Assembly (NCBI GenBank): GCA_012798145.1
Contig: JAAZNT010000184.1
Location: forward strand, 1 to 6,460
DNA length: 6,460 nt
DNA from: Thermoanaerobaculaceae bacterium
GTDB lineage: Bacteria > Acidobacteriota > UBA4820
Direction of reading: 5' to 3'
Of this stretch, positions 1 through 6,062 are shown in pieces. Under the pieces are notes generated by a model that ran no database searches, was not told the origin of the DNA, and worked only from the letters and a program-made list of their open reading frames with translations. The position numbers and the translations under genes were made by a program. The first letter of the stretch is position 1. Each line of letters begins with the position of its first letter.

Positions 1-588
1 GATTTTTCAAAAAGGCAGGAACTTCTTGAAACTTGCGCACACGCCCTAATTGTTGGGATGGAAAATTGTTTCCTTCATCTTCAGGCGATAGAAGACCCTC
101 TAACAGGTCTTTATAATAGGTCTTATTTCCTTTATAGACTTAAAGAGGAACTTTCATATTCAACTCGCCACAGCTCTGATTTTGCTCTCTTAATGATTGA
201 TCTTGATGAATTCAAGGAAGTCAATGACCATCTGGGACACCAGATTGGCGACGATGTTTTAAAAAGAATTGGAGAACTATTCAGGATGACCTTGAGAAAA
301 GAAGATGTTCCAGCAAGATATGGAGGGGATGAATTTATAATTCTGCTGCTAAACTGCGACGAAAAAAACGCCATTGAAAAAGCAAATAAAATTAAGCAGA
401 TGATATCAATTAAAGCACTTCCCAAAGAAAAATCGCAGGGAATTCAGTTGGGGTGCAGCATCTCGCTGATTTCTTCCAAGGTAATAAGCGGCGATAACGA
501 CATAACATCAATCCTTAAAAAGCTTGACAACGCTTTGTACAAAGCAAAAACTGAAGGGAAAAACCAAGTGATCGTGGCGGTTGAATGA
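1..588 (+). CDS. Diguanylate cyclase, GGDEF domain (5' partial, probably GAF-GGDEF)
   Basis: It makes cyclic di-GMP from two GTP in the cytoplasm. The frame is open to the window edge, so the ATG at 58 is internal and the true start lies upstream. Residues encoded by 1-90 resemble the last helix of a GAF sensor domain, running straight into the GGDEF domain start (DPLTGLYNR at 94-120). The nucleotide and metal motif DLDEFKEVND and the GH..GD motif follow, then the catalytic GGDEF signature at 322-336, fully intact. An RxxD inhibitory I-site (RKED, 295-306) sits five residues before it, so product inhibition is expected. The C-terminal ALYKAKTEGKN motif is present and the gene ends at TGA 586-588. 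The family call is secure; the GAF assignment is inferred from about 25 residues. The next gene, 12 bases on, encodes an HD-GYP protein, the opposing activity, in the same reading frame. Confidence 0.93.
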   Translation, partial: DFSKRQELLETCAHALIVGMENCFLHLQAIEDPLTGLYNRSYFLYRLKEELSYSTRHSSDFALLMIDLDEFKEVNDHLGHQIGDDVLKRIGELFRMTLRKEDVPARYGGDEFIILLLNCDEKNAIEKANKIKQMISIKALPKEKSQGIQLGCSISLISSKVISGDNDITSILKKLDNALYKAKTEGKNQVIVAVE

Positions 589-593
589 CGGAG
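589..593 (+). promoter_or_regulatory. Ribosome binding site for the TTG-started HD-GYP gene
   Basis: CGGAG lies directly after the GGDEF stop codon and seven bases before TTG at 601. It is the reason to accept a TTG start, because the next in-frame ATG is 51 codons further in and would cut into the helical N-terminal region. Confidence 0.6.
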
Positions 594-600
594 TATTGTT

Positions 601-2193
601 TTGAATAGTTGGCAACCCGAACTTGAAAAAATAATAAATTTTGAAAATAAACTTGAAAAAATCACCTCAATTGCAGTAATCTCCGATGAAGAATTGGCGG
701 AGTATGCAAAAGATATTAGTTACATTCAAAACCTTCTTTCTTTGATCGCCTCTATGCCACAAGAAAAAAGACCCGATATCGCCCGTTGGGATGATGTTGT
801 TTCAAGGCTATGGAGAAAACTTTTTGCAAAAGGAGATGATATCGACAGATACACCTTTGGAGACCTTTGGCTCAAAGTTCTTCTTGACCAAAAAGACGAA
901 AAAAGAATTTTAAGGACAGCCACAGGATTCATTGCTTCCTGCAGAAATTTTTCTCTCTTTGAGGAAGCTCTCGAAGTTGGGAAAGTTATAACAGAAAGGT
1001 TTGATAATTCAATAAGCGGGGCTTACGCAAATTTTTTAAACACAATGGGCTCTGTTTATTACTGCAAAAAAGATTTTGAAAATGCCGAAAAACTGTTTTT
1101 GAAAGCTAAAGCCATAGGAGAACTTGTTACCGACGAAGAAAGTCAAGGATGGATAGTTTCGTCAAGAAACGATTTTATTTCGCAGGAATATTTAAACATA
1201 GCAGAAATCAATATTGAAATGGGTTTTGAATCTGAAGGAAAAGCAAGAGAATTATATGTAAAGAAAGCGGAGGATCTTATTTCTCAACTTGATCAAATGC
1301 AGATTACAGAGAATCTTCGGTCTTTCGTTTATGTTACAAAATCAGAACTTGCGATGCTAAAGGGGGATTTTAAGGAAGCTCCAATTCTTCTTGACAAAAT
1401 TGAAGAAGCGTCCAAAAAGGGTTCTGGCCCCTATTATTATTCAATTGCGACTACCCATTCGAGACTAAAGGCTCTTTTTTACTCTTTGCTTGGGGATTAC
1501 CAGAGGGCTTACCATTTTATAAGAAAAGCGCTGAGACAGGTTTCAACAAAGGCATATCCTGCAGAAGATATTTTTGTTCTTGATGAGGCTATCAAGATCG
1601 TCAGAAAACTTTACGACCAACAGAAGAAGCTGAGAGATGGTGAACTGGTAAAAGACCTTGTTCTTCTTCTTGAAGATAAAGATTGGTACACGGGCGGATC
1701 TCATAGCAGGCAGGTGGCGGATCTCTGCCTGAAAATAGGGCACATTCTTAAAAAAGATGGCATAAGTCGTCTTGATATTCTGGAGTTGGAAACAGCGGGG
1801 CTTGTCCACGACATTGGCAAACTTAAAATTCCGTGGTCGCTTCTAAATAAAGTAGCCCCAATTACTCCAAAAGAAAAGGAAATACTTAAATTACATACCA
1901 AATTCGGAAGAGAAATTCTTCTTCAAATTGGATTGACAAATTGCGCAGAAATAGTTTACCAGCACCACGAGACAGCTGATGGGAAAGGGTATCCTTTGGG
2001 GAAGATTCCAACAATTGAAGCGTCAATAGTTGGGATATGCGATGTTTTTGACGCTTCAACAACAGTAAACAGAAGATACAAGAAACCCAAAACGCTTTCG
2101 GAAGCGGTGGCGGAGATTGTATCGCTTTCAAAAATAAAATATAATCCTGACGCTGTGAGAGGAATTGAAATTGTTGCAAAGAGCATGGCATAA
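601..2193 (+). CDS. TPR-like / HD-GYP domain protein, putative c-di-GMP phosphodiesterase
   Basis: Predicted to hydrolyse cyclic di-GMP. It is 530 residues, soluble, with no signal peptide or membrane segment. Residues 1-340 are helical with TPR-like repeats, clearest at about 146-173 and again near 243-270 and 282-312; such repeats usually bind proteins, so this is probably a sensory or docking half. The HD-GYP domain spans about 355-530. It shows HSRQV (His368), HDIGK (His403-Asp404, Lys407), LHTKFG (His432), HHE..DGKGYP (455-465) and CDVFD (Asp481), so the expected metal ligands and the GYP signature are all present. The first motif reads YTGGSHS, one residue longer than the usual YTxGHS, and no Glu lies four residues before the His, which fits a two-metal rather than three-metal site (inference). 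The start is TTG with a good ribosome binding site. It follows the GGDEF gene by 12 bases, so the two are probably co-transcribed. Confidence 0.92.
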   Translation: MNSWQPELEKIINFENKLEKITSIAVISDEELAEYAKDISYIQNLLSLIASMPQEKRPDIARWDDVVSRLWRKLFAKGDDIDRYTFGDLWLKVLLDQKDEKRILRTATGFIASCRNFSLFEEALEVGKVITERFDNSISGAYANFLNTMGSVYYCKKDFENAEKLFLKAKAIGELVTDEESQGWIVSSRNDFISQEYLNIAEINIEMGFESEGKARELYVKKAEDLISQLDQMQITENLRSFVYVTKSELAMLKGDFKEAPILLDKIEEASKKGSGPYYYSIATTHSRLKALFYSLLGDYQRAYHFIRKALRQVSTKAYPAEDIFVLDEAIKIVRKLYDQQKKLRDGELVKDLVLLLEDKDWYTGGSHSRQVADLCLKIGHILKKDGISRLDILELETAGLVHDIGKLKIPWSLLNKVAPITPKEKEILKLHTKFGREILLQIGLTNCAEIVYQHHETADGKGYPLGKIPTIEASIVGICDVFDASTTVNRRYKKPKTLSEAVAEIVSLSKIKYNPDAVRGIEIVAKSMA

Positions 2194-2207
2194 GAAAATA
2201 GAGAAAG

Positions 2208-3716
2208 ATGGTTTACAGGAAAATGTTTTTTAAAAAAACAGCGATTTTTATCTTGATAATATCTCTCTCAATTATATGGACAAGAGCCGATGTAATACTG
2301 CCCGAAGGAAAAGGAACCCTTAAAACAGAAAAAATAGACGGCTATGAAGTTTTCAATGTTTTAGACCTTGCCAAAATATATGGCGGAAATTTTGGCAAAG
2401 ATCCTATCTCAAAATATCCTTATTGGGAAATAAACAAGCATAGAGTGGTCTTTTCTGTAAACAGCGCTGTTGTTTCAGTTGACTCTAAGATAGTTTCTCT
2501 CCAATCGGTTCCTTTTGAAAAAAATAGCGGTTTATATGTGGGTATAGAATTCCTTCGTCTCGTTTTACCGAAAATCGGGATTCCTTTCGTTGAAGAACCG
2601 TTAAAGGAGCATAAGACACAAGATTCAAAAAACATAGAAGAACCTAAGGAACAAAAGGAAATAAAAATTGAAACAGCTGTGTCATACGATTTGATAAGAG
2701 TAACATTTGAAGGGACGATGGTTTCCTTCGCAGAGCCAAAAAAGGTAGATGATAAAGTAGTGGTAAGGTTTCCAAAGGGGAGAGCGCAGGGAGCAAACGT
2801 CGATTTTGGCGAAGGCATAGCCACAAAAATGGTATCAACTGATGAAGGGAAAGAAATTCAGATTTTTCTTGATAAAAATTTTAAGCAGTTTGAAAGTGTA
2901 ACTCTTAAAAACCCCGAAAGACTTGTGCTTATAATAAAAGGAACGGGTCAGAAAACATCGGATAAAAATAAAACTTCAGATACAACCCAGCCACAAGAAA
3001 GTTATTTTGCTCAGGAAACGCCATTTCAAAAGAAAAAAGATTCTATACTTGTAGTTTTGGATCCCGGTCACGGCGCTCAAGATACGGGAACAATAGCAAA
3101 AGACGGAACGCAGGAGAAAGAACTGTCTCTTCTTTATGCTTCAAAACTTAAAGAAGCCCTTGAAAAAGAGGGAATCAATGTCTTGCTGACGAGAAACAGC
3201 GATGTTTTTATCCCGCTCAGAGAAAGAACGGCTCTTGCCAATTTCAATTCTGCCGACATTTTTATTTCAATTCATTTTAATTCATCGCCTGTAAAAAGCG
3301 TCAAAGGTTCTGAAAGTTACATAATGAGCAAGCAGGCTACCGATCTCTGGAGCAAAGAAGTTGCAGAGAAGGAAAATTTGTCTTTATCTTCTGAGGAAAA
3401 GGGAGAGGATCTTTCTCTTATTTTGTGGAATCTTGCCCAGAATCAATTCATTGTTGAAAGCGCTTCAGTTGCTGGTGAACTTCAGGAAAAACTAAATCAG
3501 CTTTTTGGAACGAAAGACAGAGGAGTAAGACAAGCGCCTTTTGCTGTTCTTGAAGGTGCTCGAATGCCCGCTATCCTTCTTGAAATAGCCTTCCTTTCAA
3601 ACCCGGAAGAATTGAAGCAGGTCAAAGATGATAAATTCATTGAAAATGTAATTTCCTCAATAAAAGAGGTTCTTGTGAAATTCAAGGAGAGAAATGTCCC
3701 GCCTCCTTCAAATTAA
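2208..3716 (+). CDS. Exported N-acetylmuramoyl-L-alanine amidase (Amidase_3) with AMIN-like domain
   Basis: Zinc enzyme that cuts the amide bond between N-acetylmuramic acid and L-alanine in peptidoglycan, acting outside the membrane. It is 502 residues. A signal peptide covers about 1-27: Lys-rich start, hydrophobic core TAIFILIISLSIIW, then a TRA cleavage site. Residues about 35-128 resemble the stalk-like N-terminal domain of copper amine oxidases (PF07833 type). A charged linker follows, then an AMIN-like beta domain (about 152-246), a second low-complexity linker, and Amidase_3 (about 279-492). Zinc ligands are visible as His288 in DPGHG, Glu303 in QEKEL and His356 in SIHFNS; Glu459 in LLEIAFLSNPEE is the catalytic Glu. 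Start choice is uncertain: ATG 2208 has weak GAGAAAG upstream, while ATG 2223 follows AGGA closely; both keep the signal peptide. The 3' end overlaps the lipoprotein gene by 23 bases. Confidence 0.93.
   Translation: MVYRKMFFKKTAIFILIISLSIIWTRADVILPEGKGTLKTEKIDGYEVFNVLDLAKIYGGNFGKDPISKYPYWEINKHRVVFSVNSAVVSVDSKIVSLQSVPFEKNSGLYVGIEFLRLVLPKIGIPFVEEPLKEHKTQDSKNIEEPKEQKEIKIETAVSYDLIRVTFEGTMVSFAEPKKVDDKVVVRFPKGRAQGANVDFGEGIATKMVSTDEGKEIQIFLDKNFKQFESVTLKNPERLVLIIKGTGQKTSDKNKTSDTTQPQESYFAQETPFQKKKDSILVVLDPGHGAQDTGTIAKDGTQEKELSLLYASKLKEALEKEGINVLLTRNSDVFIPLRERTALANFNSADIFISIHFNSSPVKSVKGSESYIMSKQATDLWSKEVAEKENLSLSSEEKGEDLSLILWNLAQNQFIVESASVAGELQEKLNQLFGTKDRGVRQAPFAVLEGARMPAILLEIAFLSNPEELKQVKDDKFIENVISSIKEVLVKFKERNVPPPSN
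3685..3689 (+). promoter_or_regulatory. Ribosome binding site of the GerMN lipoprotein gene
   Basis: AGGAG (within AAGGAGAG), four bases before ATG 3694 and inside the end of the amidase gene. It supports a lipoprotein start that overlaps the amidase and shows that the 5' part of the split gene still has a working-looking translation signal. Confidence 0.6.
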
Positions 3717-4242
3717 TTTATTTTTAATTTTGATTCTATTTATTCTTGCCTGCAGTGCCCCTTCCAAAAATGAAATGGAGACAAAGCAAGATAACCCGCA
3801 AATGTGAGGGGAGTCCAAAAGAGAATATCTTCTTCTTTATCCCGGAGAAGACCAGAATCTCCATCCATTTTCGGTTTTTATTGAAGAAAAAGACAATAAA
3901 GCGTTAGAAATAGAAGCAATATTGACAGAGTATTTAACTCAAAGCCCCTCGAACGGGCTTGTCAACCCTTTCCCCCAAAACTCAAAATTGAGGGCTGTTT
4001 ATCTTTTGGGAGAAAGCAGTTTAGTCGTTGACCTTTCATCAATGTGCGCGGACGGCGGAGGAGTTGAAGAAGAAACATTCAGAGTTTACGGAATCATCAA
4101 CACCCTGAACTTCAATTTTCCAGAAATTAAATCGGTAAAAATAATAATAGAAGGGCAGGAAAGAGATACTTTTATGGGGCATTTGGACATTTCAGGATTT
4201 ATTCCTCCCGAGCCTACCCTTAACGGAAAAGATGTAAAATGA
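3694..4242 (+). pseudogene. GerMN-domain lipoprotein gene split by an in-frame TGA
   Basis: GerMN domains occur in exported proteins such as the spore germination and cortex protein GerM; their exact role is not settled. From ATG 3694 the frame gives a lipoprotein signal peptide (MSRLLQ, then a hydrophobic stretch) with lipobox ILAC and Cys20 as the lipidation site. After 37 codons it meets TGA at 3805-3807. The same frame then continues without a stop to TGA 4240 and encodes a full GerMN domain: REYLLLYPGE at the first strand, NPFPQNSKL, VVDLSS, the INTLNFNFPEIKSVKI segment and GHLDIS near the end. Both halves are in phase and conserved, so this is one gene, 182 codons if the TGA is read. 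The only standard in-frame start downstream, TTG 3922, lacks a ribosome binding site and would lose the first strands. It overlaps murI by ATGA. Mutation, sequence error and readthrough are all possible. Confidence 0.82.
3805..3807 (+). other. In-frame TGA interrupting the GerMN lipoprotein
   Basis: The codon lies in the linker between lipobox and GerMN domain (context CAA ATG TGA GGG GAG). A single base change to CGA, GGA or TGG would restore the frame, and no indel is needed. I see no convincing selenocysteine hairpin just after it, only a weak GGGA/TCCC and TCTTCT/AGAAGA pairing potential. Confidence 0.85.
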
Positions 4243-5033
4243 GCATTAAGAGAGTTGGAATATTTGATTCCGGCGTGGGCGGTTTGACAGTGGTCAAAGA
4301 AGTGAGAAACACTTTCCCAAACCTTGATCTTTTTTATCTTGGAGATACGGCGCGCCTTCCATACGGAGACAAATCGGAAGATACGATCATCAATTACTCT
4401 TATAAAAACACCAAGTTCCTCCTTTCATTTGACATTGACCTTCTGATTGTCGCCTGCAACACATCAAGTTCTTTTTCTCTTCCTTTTCTTGAAAGAGAAT
4501 TTAAACTGCCAATTGTAGGAATGATATCCCCCGGAGCGGCTCTCGCGCTGAAAAGAACAAAAAACAAAAAGATCGGCTTAATAGGAACGAGAGCGACGAT
4601 AAGAAGCGGGTCGTACAGAAAAGAGATAGAAAAGATAGACAGCAAAGCAGAAGTTTACGACGCTTCCTGCCCCCTTTTGGTACCCCTTGTTGAAGAGGGT
4701 TTTTTTGATGACGAAGTTACGGAAATCGTTGCCAGAAGATACCTGAAAGGTTTGGAAGAAAAGGGGATAGATGTGTTGATTCTTGGCTGCACACACTATC
4801 CTGTTCTTAAACCCACCCTGAAAAAAATTCTTCCCGATGTTGAGATGATAAGTTCGGGAGAAGCAACTTCCCTTCATCTTAAAGAAAAATTCGGGCTTGG
4901 TGAAAGCCCCGCCCCACCCTCCAAAATAAAAGGAGGCTTAAGAATTTTTGCGACAGACACCGGGACACATTTTAAGGAAGTGGCGGAAAAACTTCTTGGC
5001 GAAAATATAGAACTTGAATCAGTGGCTCTCTGA
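4239..5033 (+). CDS. murI: Glutamate racemase
   Basis: Cytoplasmic, cofactor-independent enzyme that converts L-glutamate to D-glutamate, needed for the peptidoglycan stem peptide. The 264-residue length is normal for the family. Family motifs are intact: GIFDSGVGGLTV (7-18, with Asp10 and Ser11), LGDTARLPYG (34-43), the first catalytic cysteine in ACNTSS (Cys73), ISPGA (96-100), GTRATIRSGSY (116-126) and the second catalytic cysteine in GCTHYPVL (Cys184, followed by Thr185-His186). The ATG overlaps the stop codon of the lipoprotein gene as ATGA, and the upstream ribosome binding site is weak, so translation is probably coupled to the gene before it. If that gene really stops early at 3805, ribosomes reaching this start would be fewer unless they re-initiate, which matters because murI is usually essential. 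The substrate call is very secure. Confidence 0.97.
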   Translation: MSIKRVGIFDSGVGGLTVVKEVRNTFPNLDLFYLGDTARLPYGDKSEDTIINYSYKNTKFLLSFDIDLLIVACNTSSSFSLPFLEREFKLPIVGMISPGAALALKRTKNKKIGLIGTRATIRSGSYRKEIEKIDSKAEVYDASCPLLVPLVEEGFFDDEVTEIVARRYLKGLEEKGIDVLILGCTHYPVLKPTLKKILPDVEMISSGEATSLHLKEKFGLGESPAPPSKIKGGLRIFATDTGTHFKEVAEKLLGENIELESVAL

Positions 5034-5038
5034 AAGGA
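5033..5038 (+). promoter_or_regulatory. Ribosome binding site of rph
   Basis: AAAGGA overlapping the last base of the murI stop codon and nine bases before ATG 5048. It selects 5048 over the ATG at 5040, whose frame closes after three codons. Confidence 0.55.
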
Positions 5039-5047
5039 AATGGGGAA

Positions 5048-5773
5048 ATGAGAATAGACGGAAGAAAAAACGATGAAATAAGAACATTCAAAATAGATTC
5101 CAACTATATTGTTCATCCCGATGGCTCTTGCCTTGTTGAAATGGGATTGACAAAGGTTGTATGTTGCGCAACATTGGAAGAGAGAGTTCCTCCTTTCCTC
5201 AAAGGGACGGGGCAGGGATGGATAACTGCGGAATATGGAATGCTTCCCGCCTCAACTCAAGTAAGGACGGCAAGGGAAGCAAGCAGGGGCAGACCCTCTG
5301 GCAGAAGTCAGGAGATACAGAGACTCATAGGAAGAAGTTTGAGAAGCGTGGTTGACACCTCTCTTTTCCCCGACAAGACTCTCTGGATAGATTGTGATGT
5401 GATTCAGGCTGACGGAGGAACAAGGTGCGCTTCAATAACAGGAGCATTTGTGGCAATGGCGCTTGCCTTTGACAACCTGATAAAAAGAAAAATCCTTGAT
5501 AGAAATCCCGTCAAATCAAGAATAGGGGCTATTTCTGTCGGTGTCATAAATGGAGAAAAAATTCTTGACCTGAAATACGAAGAGGACTCAATCGCTGAAG
5601 TTGATATGAATGTAGTTATGACAGGAGACGGAAGATACATTGAAATACAGGGAACCGCAGAACACACGCCTTTCTCGAAAAAAGACCTTGACGAAATGCT
5701 TGCTCTTGCGGCAAAAGGAATTGACGATATTTTTGAAATTCAAAAAAAAGTCATAGCGTTTGATTTTGATTGA
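5048..5773 (+). CDS. rph: Ribonuclease PH
   Basis: Phosphate-dependent 3'-5' exoribonuclease that trims the 3' ends of tRNA precursors and takes part in RNA turnover; the family forms hexameric rings. The 241-residue length is standard. Conserved segments appear in order: MRIDGR at the start, GWITAEYGMLP (57-67), the GRSQEIQRLIGRSLR block (85-99, with Arg86), DCDVIQADGGTR (115-126, with phosphate-binding Thr125 and Arg126), and LDLKYEEDSIAEVDMNVVMT (173-192) carrying the two conserved catalytic aspartates (Asp180 and Asp186). Nothing is truncated. It begins 14 bases after murI, in line with the murI/gerM/rph neighbourhood known in Bacillus. The nucleotide pyrophosphatase gene (rdgB/ysnA type) that often follows rph is not here; a small zinc-ribbon gene takes that place. 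Confidence 0.97.
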   Translation: MRIDGRKNDEIRTFKIDSNYIVHPDGSCLVEMGLTKVVCCATLEERVPPFLKGTGQGWITAEYGMLPASTQVRTAREASRGRPSGRSQEIQRLIGRSLRSVVDTSLFPDKTLWIDCDVIQADGGTRCASITGAFVAMALAFDNLIKRKILDRNPVKSRIGAISVGVINGEKILDLKYEEDSIAEVDMNVVMTGDGRYIEIQGTAEHTPFSKKDLDEMLALAAKGIDDIFEIQKKVIAFDFD

Positions 5774-5777
5774 CACT

Positions 5778-5782
5778 GGAGG
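5778..5782 (+). promoter_or_regulatory. Ribosome binding site of the Trm112-like gene
   Basis: A perfect GGAGG eight bases before ATG 5791. It decides the start: a possible ATG at 5770 would overlap the rph stop, has no such site, and would add seven residues not typical of the family. Confidence 0.75.
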
Positions 5783-5790
5783 TTTTTAAG

Positions 5791-5985
5791 ATGGCTGTTG
5801 AAAAGAAATTTCTTGAAGTTTTATGCTGTCCTCTCTGCAGGGGAGACCTTGAAAACTACAAATACAAAGACAAAGAATACCTCAAATGCAAGGAGTGCAA
5901 AAAATATTTTCCAATTGAGGATGAGATCCCGATACTCCTTCCCGACGCCGCAATAAAAGATGTGAAAGAGGACAAGAAAAAATAG
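5791..5985 (+). CDS. Trm112-like (UPF0434/YcaR type) small zinc-ribbon protein
   Basis: A 64-residue protein of the Trm112p-like family. In eukaryotes and archaea Trm112 is a small partner that activates methyltransferases; the role of the bacterial members is not well defined, so no reaction is assigned. The family pattern is clear: FLEVLCCPLC near the start, a lysine- and tyrosine-rich middle, CKEC, then YFPIEDEIPILLPDAA. Four cysteines in two CxxC pairs (Cys13/Cys16 and Cys33/Cys36) can hold a zinc ion, and an extra Cys12 lies next to the first. The C-terminal tail is highly charged (KEDKKK). It starts 17 bases after rph with a strong ribosome binding site, so it is likely co-expressed with it, and ends at TAG. 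Confidence 0.88.
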   Translation: MAVEKKFLEVLCCPLCRGDLENYKYKDKEYLKCKECKKYFPIEDEIPILLPDAAIKDVKEDKKK

Positions 5986-6013
5986 GATACAAAGCGAAGG
6001 GAGGCGCAGAAGC

Positions 6014-6040
6014 GATAATAATCTTTTAATGAATATTATC
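6014..6040. repeat. AT-rich inverted repeat between the Trm112-like and DUF2007 genes
   Basis: GATAATA (6014-6020) and TATTATC (6034-6040) are exact inverted arms around a 13-base loop, in the 77-base gap 5986-6062. No T-run follows, so it is not a standard terminator. I found no well-spaced -35/-10 pair. An operator or a chance AT-rich match are both possible. The same gap has GGGAGGCG twice (5999-6006 and 6051-6058); the second copy serves as the ribosome binding site of the next gene. Confidence 0.3.
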
Positions 6041-6050
6041 AATTCTATTT

Positions 6051-6056
6051 GGGAGG
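6051..6056 (+). promoter_or_regulatory. Ribosome binding site of the DUF2007 gene
   Basis: GGGAGG six bases before TTG 6063. Its strength and spacing support the TTG start; an in-frame TGA at 6030-6032 bars any much longer start. Confidence 0.7.
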
Positions 6057-6062
6057 CGGGTT

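Noticed and set aside
532..545. Perfect 14-base palindrome GCTTTGTACAAAGC as an operator
   Set aside because: It lies within codons for the conserved ALYKAK motif of the GGDEF domain and is not near a gene start, so codon choice explains it.
58..588. ATG 58 as the true start of the GGDEF protein
   Set aside because: The frame is open upstream to base 1 and encodes a GAF-like final helix continuous with the GGDEF domain; the ATG has no ribosome binding site.
1886..2191. Minus-strand open frames of 60-134 codons throughout, for example this one
   Set aside because: They lie wholly antisense to conserved genes, show no family motifs and have no convincing ribosome binding sites.
3805..3860. 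Selenocysteine insertion at the TGA
   Set aside because: Only short, poorly placed pairings follow the TGA, and GerMN proteins have no known redox role or conserved Cys at this linker position.
3922..3960. TTGACA at 3922-3927 as a promoter -35 box for murI
   Set aside because: No -10-like hexamer lies at 16-18 bases, and the sequence codes for the GerMN domain.
3694..4242. General reassignment of TGA to Gly or Trp as the cause of the internal TGA
   Set aside because: TGA ends the GGDEF, GerMN, murI and rph frames at sensible places, next to ribosome binding sites or as ATGA overlaps. Trp in all genes is coded by TGG, and the conserved genes have no internal TGA.
5770..5985. Start of the Trm112-like gene at ATG 5770
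   Set aside because: It overlaps the rph stop and lacks a ribosome binding site, while ATG 5791 has a perfect GGAGG at good spacing.
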